Shown here one piece after another: positions 28,847 to 40,048 of a DNA stretch of 64,000 bases. Where the stretch lies: assembly GCA_036785325.1 (NCBI GenBank), contig JAXIVH010000001.1:4624880-4688879 (forward strand), given 5' to 3'. The number at the start of each line of letters is the position of its first letter. Position 1 is the first letter of the stretch. This DNA is from Urophycis tenuis (taxonomy: Eukaryota; Chordata; Actinopteri; Gadiformes; Phycidae). The position numbers and the translations under genes were made by a program. The notes beneath the pieces were generated by a model that saw only the letters and a program-made list of their open reading frames with translations, made no database searches and had not been told where the DNA came from.

Positions 28847-29381
28847 GCTACAAGCCAATGTTTTTACGTGAATAGAGATTGCTTTTGATAACATGGCAGA
28901 GTGCATTTTCGCAATATCATAAAACTTTTATTTTGGACACGAACTTCCTCCAAAAGAGTGATGGCCTACTTTTAGTTATCAAACAGGGAAACAACCTCAA
29001 AAACAAATTCTCCAAAATGTGGATGTATTAAAGAAGGTGCACCCACATAATCCTGCTCATCAGGGACCTTCACTACAACATTTTACACTTGAATTAAAAA
29101 ACGAAATCATCACCATTATAATTTAATCCTCTTAATACATTGGATATGGTTATGATGGCACTGAGCATATGCTCATATTAACTGGCTGTATGAGTTTGAA
29201 TATGAAAGCATTTTTAGGACAATAATCAAATGGAAAATACAATGATGATAATGCAATAGCACTAATGCTTTTTATTTTTCATAGGTTCTCTTTAGGTTGT
29301 CTACATTAAATACAATAATAATGGTGGGCCTAACTGAGATATAGCCTACAATAGTGTAATGAAGGACGCTGTAGAAATGTA

Positions 29382-30290
29382 TTGTTAGGACTGTCTTGGG
29401 TGGGAGGGATCTAAGGGAGGAGTGGGTTTTGATAATGAATTGGTCGCACCTGATCACTGGGTGGCGAAAGAATAAAAGAACAAGAACAGCGGCAGGTGGG
29501 AGTTCTGGGAAGCGACGCTTTTGTTGTTAACGCCGAGCTACACTCAAGGGTTTGAGGGTGGGTGCCGTTCGCATGCTGCTTAGGGCTGCCGGCGGCGAAG
29601 ATAGCTCAGCGGGGTGACAGCAGATAAGGCCGGGTAATAGGAGTGTATGCTAGGCTGTGTAGCTTCTCAGCTAGGGGCTCTCCGGTTCCACTACTGTCGG
29701 AGGCCTCACGCGAGCGCTGGGCTGGCGTCTTCCTTCTCCCTTTTACCTACCAGCGCCAAAGCCTAGACCCCGGGGGAGGGTCTTGTGTCTTGGGAGAGTT
29801 AAGTTTTTACCTTCACCTTGTGTGTGTGTGTGTGTGAGCGATTGTGTGTACCCTGTTTTTAGACTAAGCAGTATAACTAACCATTTGATGATTGGGTTGG
29901 GAGGGTGGTAAGGAGGAACTAAACTCTGGTGTAGTCTAGTCCGATGGCGTCTTGTGTATCCGGTAACGTTGCATTGTGACTGTGTGCAGTGCCCGATGGG
30001 GGTGGGGTAGCCTTTTGCTTTAATGCGTGTGCAATAACTTTTATATTGCCTTATTGTAGTGTTCCCGGTGTGCCGTGTGAAGGCCTGTTTTGCTGTGGTG
30101 GGGGTTAATCGTCTAGGCTGACAACATTGGGGTTTAGGACTTCATGAACCTGACTCAGTCTGACATGTTTGGTAACTGCCTATGAATTATAATAAAGATT
30201 ATTGTTTCTAACTTTGGTGTGTTGCCTGCTGGAGATCGTAGCCTATTCCTCTCGCCGCAATTCTGACCTCACATTCTAGGTTTATTACAA
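29382..30290 (+). repeat. LTR-like sequence (possible solo LTR)
   Basis: Starts TGTTAGGACTG and could end at CCTCACA (30272) or TTATTACA (30290). It has a TATA-like 'GAATAAAAGAAC' (29469-29480) and an AATAAAG signal near 30191 followed by a T/G-rich stretch. It has a (GT)n run at 29820-29837 and no coding domain. No convincing target duplication is visible, so this is tentative. Confidence 0.4.
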
Positions 30291-30594
30291 TAGATTAAAA
30301 CATAATCATGAGTTCCTGGGAACAAAACAATATGGGGAATAATAAATGGTCCTTGAATGCTCACTGAAAAGGGAGTTGTGGCGGTGCCCAGTTAGCCATT
30401 TACAGTCACATGCAGTGGAAGATATGACTTGTTTACATTGTGTGGCTGTGAGAGGAATCAAATTATATCAGTATTTATGTAAAGTCGAACTTCCTTCTTT
30501 AATCTCCATGCTTCCCTTTTCAGTACAAAGGACAATTGTCAGTAGATCATTTGAGTAAAATCAAACGGAGCATCACTGCTTTTTCTTTACAAGA

Positions 30595-30687
30595 CCTCAC
30601 AAAGAATGCAAGATTTCAGCGAGCTGCGAAGGAGAACGTGTGTACAAAAACCCAGATGACACTGTGATTTACGGCAATATCAATGTG
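30595..30687 (+). other. Open in-frame extension upstream of the lectin ATG, with an ITIM-like motif
   Basis: The lectin frame is open back to a TAA at 30556-30558 and encodes 'GERVYKNPDDTVIYGNINV' just before the chosen Met. VIYGNI fits the inhibitory ITIM pattern V/I/L/S-x-Y-x-x-I/V/L, and both tyrosines sit in Y-x-N contexts. No in-frame ATG is present, so it would be translated only if an upstream exon splices in. Weak acceptor candidates are CTTTACAAG at 30585-30593 and ATTTCAG at 30611-30617. The motif is conserved in the second copy at 63405-63452. Confidence 0.4.
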
Positions 30688-33600
30688 ATGGCCGCTGTGT
30701 CTGAGGACCTACAGAAGCCCACAGAGGACACATTTCAGGGTATGCTGCATGTTTTTTCTGTTATTGTATTTGAGACAGTTTTCTGTTGCTTGCAATTTAT
30801 AGATGGAGACCTCAGCCTGCACAGAATTGCAGAGACCTTTATCACAGGCATACAACAAAGTGTGAACTTAAACATTGTTTTATGCAAAGAACCCTGTCCA
30901 ACATAATGGCACTGTAATGTAAAATAGACTGCAATGTATGTGTGATAAAGTATAAATGACAGGCATTCAGTTTCAAAAAAGGTGAGTAATGCTTGTCATG
31001 GGCTGTGGGTTTAGAAAAGAGGTACACATGCAGAACTGCTGCACTGTGTCTGGGCCTGCTGACTTTGCTGCTATTGGCTGGAATCGCTCGCCTGGGGATC
31101 CACGGTGAGTATAACTCCAGAAGTTGCTTGGTCTAGAGACTCAATCCATCCAGACTATTACAGCTGCAATGGTATGTGCCAATGTGATACCAGATACCAG
31201 AGACCAGATACAGGCCAGCTGTAACAACACTATCGAAGAGGTGAAAAAACTGGAGGACGAAATCTACAACCTTACCCAAAGGATCACTCAGTCAGAGGAG
31301 GAAAGTGCCAAAATCACCAAACAAAGAGATGAACTACAGAAGATGCTTGATGGTGAGGGACTTATCTAGTAGACCCTGTATTTCTTCTGTTTTAGTCCTT
31401 CGTACAAAACCATATTTTATTGAAAACTCTAAAAACTCACATTTCATCTTCTAACATATTTAAGATGGTAAAGTGCATAAATTAAATATCGGCATTGAAT
31501 CCAAATATCTAAAAGAGGAACTACATTCTACAATATTCTTAATAGCAGTGTTGGGACATTTCAAATCGCCTTTTTAAATGTTTGCAATGTTTCGGTTCAC
31601 AGGTTTGTGGTCACGGTTTTCGGTTCGGTATTTTTGATTGTCATATGTTGATTGACTCTTGTTAACAACTTTCTTACCACCGTCATCGTAGGTCACTCTA
31701 AATGCAAAAGTGGTCCCATTCAGAAGACCTAGGCCATCCTTAAAATTATTTCTGTTGGCCGTAACCCGACCGACCCTGTCATTTTAAGACCGACCTAATG
31801 CAAACACAATAAAACCCTTTTAATTATATTTGAGTAAGTATCGCGAATATAAATTGCCTACATACACACGTAGGCTACGTTCTTTCTTTTATATTCACTT
31901 CATTTCATTGGTTCGCGCTTGTCTGTTATTGTGGCTGCGGCTGCAGTAAAGAAAATGTTCACGGTCACTGTTCACAGTTATACGGGTTAAGGCACCGTAG
32001 TAATACATTTAAAAAATGCATTGAAATACCTCGACACCGCTATTACGTGACACAAAGTTCTGGAAGAACTTCTCCACAACTGAACCAATACTCTATTTCT
32101 ATCTGCTACACCGGCTACACTGCTTTACTTCTTCTTCTTGTTTACTACTGGTGGTTGGCTTTAGGCACACTACCGCATCCTTCTGCTCTGGAATGTACAC
32201 GCCTATGAGAAAAAGGAGCAGCGCATGAACCGAACCGAGACAGTCGAACCGAGACAGTCGAACCAAGACAGTCGAACCGAACGGTTCGGACTGTTTTCAT
32301 AAACCGTCCTATCCCTTATATATATCAATTCATTACTGTTCTGAAAGTGTTGTTTGTTGTTGTGTTTACCCTTGTGTCAGCAAACAGTGTGTTTCTACTC
32401 TTTAACGAGTTGTCTCTTTCCCTTTCTGATGTGTGTCACAATGTCCCTCTCTTTTTGTGTCACAAAGAGAGAGACTGCTGTCCTCGGAACTGGAAGATGT
32501 TTCACAACCACTGTTACTTTGTCTCCACCTCAAATAAAACCTGGAGTGAGAGTAAGAAGGATTGTGAGAGTCGGCGAGCGTACCTGGTGACCATAACAAG
32601 TGATGCAGAACAGGTGGGAGCTTCTCATTTATCAGACCAGTTCTGTGGAAGGGTTTTTGGAGGCATGAGCTCAGTGCATGAAAGTTCTTACAGCCCAAAA
32701 GTTTAATAACACAAATTCCAGTGTTTCAACTGAAATTAACTACACTCTGTTCGTTCATTCAAATATCAATCATTTGAGTCAGTACTGCAGGGCCGGGGAA
32801 GATGGAAGAACATGATGCCAGTCAAAACTGAATAGTCACTTACCACACCCTGGTCGTCTAAGAGTGCTTGACTTCACCAAGATCATACCACAACACCAAT
32901 GGACCTGCATGTGTTCAGAACTCAAATTGACTCAATATAACATATTGAGTCAATGTCCTGCAGGCATAGATGGGAGGCGTCTGTACTGCCCTGCCAACAC
33001 ATGTGGTGCCAGCATGAGATTTTTATATCGAGAGAGATTGTCATTTACTGTCCTCGAAGACAATGGGCTGCATGTTTAGACACAAAGTACACAGTACATT
33101 GACACAGTGACACTGTACACAAGAGGTAACAACACAAGACAGACACATTAAAAAGAGGGTTCTGGACTTTTTACTGGGGTGTGTCATTATTGAGAACAGG
33201 GACGGCAGAAGCAACAGCACTTTTACTGAAGCGGGCCTTGTGATGTTCTGATGTTTATCTGGGGAAAGGGAGCTCTCTAGTGGTGACTCCTGATGTAATT
33301 TTTATTTTGTACTACCAGTGTTGCCATAGTTTTAAAAAAAGACAGAGGTAAAGTAAACGGTCACATATTTTTCTTACTTGACTTGTTTGGCCAGAAAAAC
33401 GTTTACCTTTTTGCAGTAATTTCCTGAGTAGAGCGTGGAAAAGATACAAGCTTCAATCAATCAGTCTTGAGTCTGGGGGGGAGGTAGGGGGGAGGTGCTG
33501 GTGGAGAGGGTACTCTGGGTCATGTGAGATGAGGTGAGCCTCACAGGTAACAATACAGGTGATACAGTCTGATAGCTTAGGAATAGTGAGTCCAGTTACT

Positions 33601-36370
33601 CTACTTTTAGATTTTGAAAAACCTATTTCTATTTACTACTGTGATGACCTATTTCTATTCAGTACTACTGACTTCCTCACCAACAGACCACAGTACATGA
33701 GGCTCCATCACTGTGTGTCTGACGTGGTGCTCTGCAGCACAGGTGCCCCTCAGGGTACGGTGCTCTCCCCCTTCCATGTGAATGATATCCCGCGTTTGGC
33801 AGTCATGGCAAGATACTGCGATTCATCTGTGAGAGAGGAGCTCTGCTGCTTGAAGCCCGTGCCTGACACAACAAAAGGTGAAGACGTAGCCAAGGCGGTA
33901 ATTGAACATTATGAGGAATGAGGGATTAACATCAGGAAAGTGGCACACCCGCCATGGTTGGGAGACAGAAGGGAGCTGTCGAACTGATTGAAGTCAAATT
34001 CAGATCTTAATGAAGATACCAGCTTCAATCAATCAGTCCTGAGTCTGCGGGGGAGGTAGGGGGGCGAGGTGCCTGTGGAGAGGGTGCTCTGGGTCATGTG
34101 AGATGAGGTGGGCCTCACAGGTCGCTACGGTGGCAAAGGTGGCAAACTTCATAGTTAAACAATCTGCGCTGACACACCGGCAGTTTCAATTCCCGTTGAG
34201 GAGATGGACAGCGCATACACAGATCTCCCTCTGCATTCAGCAGTGAGATGGCTGAGCTGCGGAAAAGTTTTGGAGTGATTGGTCAGCTGCTTAGATGCTA
34301 TCAAGGCCTTTCTGGCTGAGAAGGGCCAAAATTATCCACAACTGGAGGATGAGAAGTGGATTGTGAAACTTGTGTTTCTAGCAGACATTACGGGACACCG
34401 AAATGAGCTCAATCTCAGACTGCAAGGTGCAGGACGGGTTTTGTCGGTAAGCTGGCAGTATTCTCAAATGACATTGCTTCCTCCACTTTCCGCTACTTCC
34501 AACACTTGAGAGAGTTGTCCTCCCAGTGCAACATCAGCACCGCTGAAATAGCCGCATACATGCGCGAGCTGGAGTCGGAGTTCACAACCCGCTTTGGGGA
34601 TTTTGAAAGGTACGGACCAATGTTTTCCTTCTTGATCAAGCCCAACAGCTTTGATGGACATGACTTGGATGCATCTCTGATAGACTGGATGGATATACAG
34701 GACATGGAGATGCAGCTGATAGAGCTGAAGAGCTCAACACTGTGGGTGACAAAGTTTGCAGAGCTCCGAAAACAATTAGAAACCACAGCTGTGCAACATC
34801 ACGGAGCCTGCATCCTCACATGCTGGACATCTGCACCAGAGAAGTTAAGCTGTCTCCAGAACATTGCACTGGCTCTCTTGTCAGTCTTGGGGTCAACATA
34901 CCTTTGTGAGCAGGTATTCTCACACATGAAAAATGTGCTCAGCCCCACCCGCAGTCGTTTAACGACGGACCACTCTGAGGCATGTTTACAACTAAAAGTG
35001 ACAAACTACAAGCCCCAGATAACAGAGCTCAGCCAAGCAAAGTAGGGCCAGGGATCACACTGACTAGTAGGCATCTGTGAATTTGTTTTAGCCTCAGCCC
35101 ACACTTATTTTTTAGTTAAACATGTTGCTGGTTGCCCATGTCTTTAAAATGTTGTCGCTGTTTTGTTCTGACATAATAGTTGTTTTTTTGATGCACCACA
35201 GTCTCTGCATTCCACCCAGTGCAATATGTTTTAAACAAGGTTCTGAAAACAAAGCAGTGTTTTGAAAGTAGATCCAGGCCCCTCTTGTTAATAATGGCAA
35301 CATATCTTTGAAATGTGATTTAATGTGGCCTATGGAAAGAATAAAATTCCAGCTATGTTGGAAATGACAAATGTTATTGTATTTTGTGTCAAATTTTAAT
35401 ATTATGCTATTGTTGATACTGGCACACTTGACAAAAAAAAATCAAATTGGCACTCGATGTCACAAAGGTTGCCGACCCCTGCAATGTATCATGTTCACTT
35501 TACCGTTTGTTATCTGTACAATATCCTCAAGTACTTGTTTTGCACATTTTCTGTTGTTGTCTGTTTGTTTGTTTGTTTTTGTTTATTGTGTAGGTTTTAA
35601 GATACTCTGTCTGATCGTTGTAGTGTTTGCCCCTTTCTACTTCAATTTCTGTGTACTACACCTTTCTGCTGCTTTGATAAGGAAATTTCCCTGCTGTGGG
35701 ATGAATAAAGTATAATCTAATCTAATCTAATGAGCATGTTTACACATGCTTACACAGGTAATGTTTCTGTGTGACACACAGGATTATATTAAAGGACTGA
35801 AGGAGAGAGTATGGATCGGTCTGAAGAGGGATGGGAATGGGAACAACTGGAAATGGTTCGACGACTCACCACTAACCAAAGGGTAAAACAAACACTTGTT
35901 TCATGTTTGACTGGTATCCATTCTAGTTCTTAATAGACCCTCTTTCACAGAGGTGTGGTTGTAGGACTAACACACCCTCATAACAGTAATGATGGGTCTT
36001 CTCCTTTTATGTACCAGGGCACGGTCAGTAGACTTATCTTCACTAGTTTGTCCTTCCACCACGCCTCTGTAAAACTATCTATTGTGGGGGTTGAAGAGGA
36101 AATGGGTTGTTCTGGTGTATGAACTCCCAGGATATGTTGATGTGAAATCAATAAAACACAACAGCGTTATTTGTTACTTATAGTCCTGGCTTAGTAAATG
36201 TGAATGGTTTCTGAAAATGTTATGCCTTCTGCAGGTACTGGGCACCTCATCAACCTGATAACTATGAGAACGTTGAGGAATGTGTAGAGATCTATCCTGA
36301 AACTTCATTCTTGTGGAATGATTTGCCCTGTGGTTATTCCAGCAAATGGATCTGTGAAATGGAAAAGTAA
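30688..36370 (+). CDS. C-type lectin receptor, type II membrane protein (six exons)
   Basis: Exons: 30688-30739, 31015-31104, 31164-31352, 32468-32613, 35782-35882, 36235-36370. All introns start GT and end AG, phases match, and the sum is 714 bases, giving 237 residues. Order: ~17-residue cytoplasmic tail, membrane anchor 'LCLGLLTLLLLAGIARLGI', heptad-rich stalk with N-glycosylation sequons (NNT, NLT), and a CRD spread over three exons. The CRD has 'CCPRNWKMF', 'VWIGLK', 'QPD', 'WNDLPC' and a final 'WICEMEK'. QPD with WND is the galactose-type calcium/sugar set in this family. Known relatives are CD209/ASGR/CLEC4-like receptors that bind glycans on leukocytes; which ortholog is unclear. The chosen ATG has G at -3 and +4; the frame stays open upstream (see separate entry). 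Intron 4 is swollen by transposon debris. Confidence 0.85.
31015..31104 (+). other. Lectin transmembrane exon
   Basis: Bounded by GGTTTAG and GTGAGT. It encodes K-R-Y-T-C-R-T, then ~20 hydrophobic residues. The positive charges before the segment support a cytoplasm-inside, type II topology. Confidence 0.88.
31353..32467. other. Lectin intron 3 with transposon-derived repeat
   Basis: 31540-32325 has the look of a hAT-type repeat: 'GTTTCGGTTC' and 'CGGTTCGGTATTTTTG' at the left are echoed in inverse by tandem 'GAACCGAGACAGTC' repeats (32225-32280) and 'GAACGGTTCGGAC' at the right. 31930-32060 is an inverted copy of 14590-14720. There is no exon-like sequence other than the end of the intron. 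Confidence 0.55.
33438..33550 (+). repeat. ~112-bp direct repeat (partner 34012-34124)
   Basis: Both copies run from 'AAGATAC(A/C)AGCTTCAATC' to 'GAGCCTCACAGGT' or 'GGGCCTCACAGGT' with few differences. They bracket the LINE scrap and the first part of the hAT pseudogene. Confidence 0.85.
33640..33790 (+). pseudogene. LINE reverse transcriptase scrap
   Basis: One frame reads 'DFLTNRPQYMRLHHCVSD' and 'CSTGAPQGTVLSPF'. The latter is the conserved RT motif just before the catalytic ADD box in fish LINEs. Fused downstream to hAT sequence in the same frame by chance. Confidence 0.75.
33800..35045 (+). pseudogene. hAT transposase-derived pseudogene (GTF2IRD2/ZBED-like family)
   Basis: Fragments in order: 'ARYCDSSVREELCCLKPV' with 'TTKGEDVAKAVIEHY' (33806-33918), a stop, a region deleted or replaced by the second direct repeat, 'LPLHSAVRWLSCGKVL' (34226-34275), 'AIKAFLAEKGQNYPQLED' (34297-34350) and 'LADITGHRNELNLRLQGAG' (34378-34434). 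A frame change follows. The last 180 codons (34506-35045) are open and end with the hAT C-terminal dimerisation signature 'LLSVLGSTYLCEQVFSHMKN'. At least one stop, a frameshift and an internal loss make it dead. The family is the large intronless hAT-derived protein group of vertebrates. Confidence 0.85.
35470..35735 (+). mobile_element. LINE 3' end
   Basis: A 3'-UTR-like stretch ends 'GGGATGAATAAAGTATAATC' and an (ATCTA)n tail, the typical fish LINE terminus on the plus strand. No coding sequence is retained. Confidence 0.65.
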
Positions 36371-37265
36371 TAAATCTCTGATGCCATTACAGTACATTAA
36401 CCTGTTTGTATGTTTTTTTCACTCTGCCTCACACCACGAATATAAATAACTTGTGACTAGTTGAGTCTGACCTCAAGACATTGATGCATATAGCATACAT
36501 GTGTTTTTCTTGGACTAACAAGGTTAAAGCTAACAGCTACCTGCAGTTATTAATCTACATGGCTGTATTGCTACATTTTGGATATTAAGAGTAGCAAAAT
36601 ATTGTTCAACTTCTATCTTTTCATCCATCCAGTCACCTCAATCAAGATGATTTCTTTAGTTATTTCAAAAAGTCAAAGGCAACTATTTGAGTCACCATCA
36701 CATTTACACACAAAATAAAGGTATGGCCTGAGTAGAGGTTAATTCAGGACACACTGGTCAAGATCAATGTAAAAGTAGTAGTAGATTTAATATCAATCAC
36801 TTCGAAATCTTCAATGTTTATCTGTAAAGTTGAAGTGTTTTGAATTAATTGAACATTTGGCACATGCTAGGACATTCGTCCACGATTTATCAAACTAGAA
36901 GATACAAACCAAATAATGTGAGGCCTTATGTTTCTGAAGCCATATTCCATTGTGTACACATGATATTCATTTGTGTGGATGCACATTCATGATTCTTTTT
37001 TTCTGGAGTAAAACATGATGTGCAGCAGCAGTACAGGATGTTTAGAAATGCCCAAATATAAGCAGACACAGCTGAAAGGTATGTGGATGATTGGGGAGTC
37101 TCTGGTGAGTCCTGAGGAGAGCCCCCCCTTCTGGCCAGAAGGAAGACTGGCAAGATCCCTTACACATGTTGTTACCCCACCACTGGTATTACACACCACC
37201 AATCAGGTGGATCCTCCTCTGTGTCAATACAAGAATACTTCTTTCAATGCACCCCCTAATAAAGC
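36371..37265. repeat. Lectin 3' flank, present in several copies
   Basis: 36371-36420 is the 3' UTR with an AATAAA-like signal ('AGTAATAAATCTC'). 36640-36930 is paralogous to 15560-15920 and 41660-41960. 36918-37250 is paralogous to 49197-49500 and partly to 14735-14840 and 40820-40930. No domain was seen. Confidence 0.7.
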
Positions 37266-37319
37266 AAAAGTGCAATAGAAATGCAATAATAATAAAAACA
37301 ACAAAAACAATAATAACAT

Positions 37320-37390
37320 TATTATTGTTGTTGTTGTTGTTGTTAATAATAATAAGAATAACAATATTAATAATAATAATAATAATTAAG
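37320..37390 (+). repeat. (GTT)n and (AAT)n low-complexity tract
   Basis: Consecutive (TTG)n and (AATAAT)n runs, with no gene. Confidence 0.9.
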
Positions 37391-37653
37391 AGTTAGAGGT
37401 GCATCATAGTACATCTACATTGTTAACACTAAGTAAAAAAGGCTCCTACTTGGATCTTCTCAGATGACAGTTCAAGTTCAAGTAACTTTATTGACCAGTG
37501 TGCTACATGGTAGGCATATAGCACAGATGAAATTGTAGTCCTCTCAGACCTGCGGTGCACAATGAACAAAATGATCAATCAGACAAACAGACATTGTACA
37601 GACAACACAAAAATATGAAAAAGTACGAAATACAAAATACAAATACAAATACA

Positions 37654-37656
<3 letters not shown>

Positions 37657-37727
<71 letters not shown>
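37657..37727. repeat. (AT)n microsatellite
   Basis: About 35 AT dinucleotides within the LINE 3' region; flanking codons continue on both sides. Confidence 0.97.
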
Positions 37728-37728
<1 letters not shown>

Positions 37729-37872
37729 GCCTGAGCCTGCCTGTTCTGGCCCGGAGACTCCGTAGTCTCCTCCCTGACGGCAGAAGGTTGAAGATACTGT
37801 GGGATGGGTGGGTGGGGTCATCTGCAATCCTGATGGCTTTGCTGGTGAGGCGGGTGGTGTAAATGTTCAGTA

Positions 37873-37894
37873 GGGGGGGGGGGGGGGGGGGGGG
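37873..37894 (+). repeat. Poly-G run, 22 bases
   Basis: An uninterrupted homopolymer inside LINE C-terminal sequence. Its length may be unreliable in the assembly. Confidence 0.95.
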
Positions 37895-38315
37895 AGACAC
37901 TGATGATCCTCTCAGCTGCTCTCACTATGCTCTGCAGAGTCTTGTGGCAGGACACGGTGCCACACAGTGATGCAGCTGGTCAGGAGGCTCTCGATGGTGC
38001 CTCTGTAGAATGTGTGCATGATGGTGGATGAGGCCCCAGCTCTTCTCAGTTTGCGGAGGAAGTACAGGCGTTGTTGGGCTTTTTTGGCCAGTGATGTAGT
38101 GTTGTGGTTCCATGGCAGGTCTTCGGAGATGTGCACACTCAAGAACTTGGTGCTGCTCACCCTGTAGCATCGTGGATGATCAGTGGAGCATGCTGTGTGT
38201 GCATTCTCCTGAAGTCCACAACAATTTCCTTCATCTTCTTCACATTCAGACAGAGATTGTTGCCCTTGCACCACGTAGCCAGCCTGTTCACCTCACTCCT
38301 GTAGATCGTCTCAAC

Positions 38316-38478
38316 CATGGGCGTAGGTTTGGTTTGAAATGTGCTGGGGACAGAGACGCATTCGGAAGTGCATTTTCAGAAGTGCTGGGTACAATGACAT
38401 GCATTCATTTTTTCCCCCTTTCACGCAGGTCATGTTAATTAATAAAAATGTATACAAAAATGTGATGATGACACACAC

Positions 38479-38518
<40 letters not shown>

Positions 38519-39339
38519 GCGATGTCTTGACTATGCTCACGCACAGAGCTCTAATACTTTTCATTGGATAATGTGATTCAGATAGATGCAGTTCATGGCC
38601 GTGTCTACCTGCTGAATGTAACCGCTGTGAAACAATCGGGAAATAACGTTTCATTTCTCTGATGAACGGCTTTATCGAGACCGGCGCTCGCTCTCTGTTA
38701 TTGTTACTCTATGTCTCTGTACCAAAGTGCTAGCTCTCTCTCCGTCTCTCTCTCGTCATCGGACACAAATCAAATTAAATGTTGTTTCTATTTTGTGTAA
38801 ATTAGGTTAATGCTTTTGTGTTTTTTTGTATTATCAGTTCAACTTGTTGTACTTGCCTGAGGAAATCGTGGATATTGTAACGTGTTGGGGGAGTGTTTCC
38901 CAGCATGCATTGCGACATTCTGGCATTCTGTGTCATTACATTTTATTGCTATTAGATAGGGTTTGGAGGCGAATGTTCAGGACATGTTGGGTTGCATTTC
39001 ACTGTTTCATTACGTTCACTTTGTTGACTGTTGTTTTTGGGATGAATCAGGGAGCACCATTACTCAACGCACTATGGCATCTTGCCATACCACTACCACT
39101 TCGCTAAAAACCGCGTGAAAAGTCCGCTTGAGACCCTGTCATACTAAAGCGACTTGTAAGAGTAGAGTTCATCTCTCTTTGTTGAGCTTGACGTAACTCA
39201 GACTGCATTTACTGACGTAATGGTGAGAGACACCGGTGCGAGTCCCACACGGTTGATTCTTTCATAAAAAGTGGTGGGTACAAAATGACTCATGACGAAA
39301 ACTGGTAGGTACGTGTCCCCACCGTATTCTACGCGCCTG
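38316..39339. mobile_element. Non-autonomous hAT-like element inside the LINE
   Basis: A 1024-bp insertion flanked by the exact 8-bp duplication GTCTCAAC (38308-38315 and 39340-39347). The ends CATGGGCGTAGG and TCTACGCGCCTG are imperfect inverted repeats (9 of 12). Removing it rejoins LINE RT codons. It contains a (CA)n run at 38469-38514 and no recognisable transposase. Confidence 0.85.
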
Positions 39340-39952
39340 GTCTCAACGCTGTTGTTGATGAGACCCACCACAGTCGTGTCATCCTCAAACTTGATGAAGA
39401 TGTTGGAGCTGGATGTTGGTGTGCAGTCGTGGGTCAGCAGAGTAAAGAGGAGGGGGCTAAGGGGGCCCCAGTGTTCAATGTGATGGTGCTGGAGGTGCTG
39501 CTGCCGACCCGAACTGCCTGTGGTCTCCCCGTCAGGAAGTCCAGCAGCCATTTGCACAGGGAGGTGTTGAGTCCCAGCTGGTCCAGTTTGTGAATGAGCT
39601 GCTGGGGGATGACTGTATTGAATGCTGAGCTGAAGTCAGTGAACAGCATTCTGATATATGAGTCTTTGGTATCCAGGTGGGTGAGGGCAGAGTGGAGGGC
39701 AGAGGAGATGGCATCATCGGTCGAACGGTTGGACCGATATGCGAACTGGAAAGGGTCCAGAGTGGGGGGAAGGCAGACTTGATATGGTGACAGTAGTTTT
39801 TCATAAAAAAAATGGGCCCACTACTGCAGCTTAGTTTTTCTGAAAGCGTTTTAAACAAACATTGCAAACCAATGGTGATGTTATTCCTCACATTTGAATG
39901 CGCGATAGTAACCTAGGCTATGAATATTCTTTCTTCAATATAAAATCAGGTT

Positions 39953-40048
39953 AACATTGTCCATGATCACCAGCAGTTTTACCAGCATCCTGTCCTCCGC
40001 CACCTCATCCAGGGTGTCAAGCTTAGAGCCAACAACAGACCCTGCCTC
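39953..40048 (-). pseudogene. Scrap of a second LINE type
   Basis: On the minus strand one frame reads 'AGSVVGSKLDTLDEVAEDR' and 'MLVKLLVIMDNV', the LINE C-terminal pattern also seen in the 42.4-43.6 kb insertion. It directly precedes block B. Confidence 0.6.

Larger units (their letters stand above)
17384..31250. repeat. Duplicated block A, right part
   Basis: Collinear and nearly identical to 50151-64000. The offset is about 32.76 kb with only small indels in the stretches compared. Mobile elements, their target-site duplications and the lectin 5' exons are all shared, so they predate the duplication. Homology presumably continues into the lectin gene, but the right copy leaves the window. 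Confidence 0.95.
32614..35781. other. Lectin intron 4, filled with transposon debris
   Basis: A 3.2-kb intron holding a direct duplication, a LINE RT scrap, a hAT pseudogene and a LINE 3' tail, listed separately. 32650-33110 is the segment to which the starts of blocks A-left and B-left (13590-13770, 40050-40380) are paralogous. Confidence 0.8.
37464..39790 (-). mobile_element. L2-like LINE, 5'-truncated and split by a hAT element
   Basis: Minus strand. The 3' end at ~37464 has 'AATAAAGTTACTTGAAC' (on minus). C-terminal codons follow: 'LLPSGRRLRSLRARTG' near 37750 and 'KKAQQRLYFLRKLRRAG' near 38060. The ADDT-type box 'FEDDTTVVGLINN' is near 39370 and 'LFTDFSSAFNTVIPQQL' near 39620. It differs in sequence from the LINEs in blocks A and B. 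Frameshifts, a microsatellite and a poly-G run disrupt it. Confidence 0.85.

Noticed and set aside
29643..29837. 64-codon frame in the LTR-like region
   Set aside because: No domain, and it ends in the (GT)n tract; length differs between the two copies because of that tract.
33559..33921. 120-codon open frame as a novel gene
   Set aside because: It is a chance fusion of a LINE RT motif with hAT-derived codons and lacks a single-family identity.
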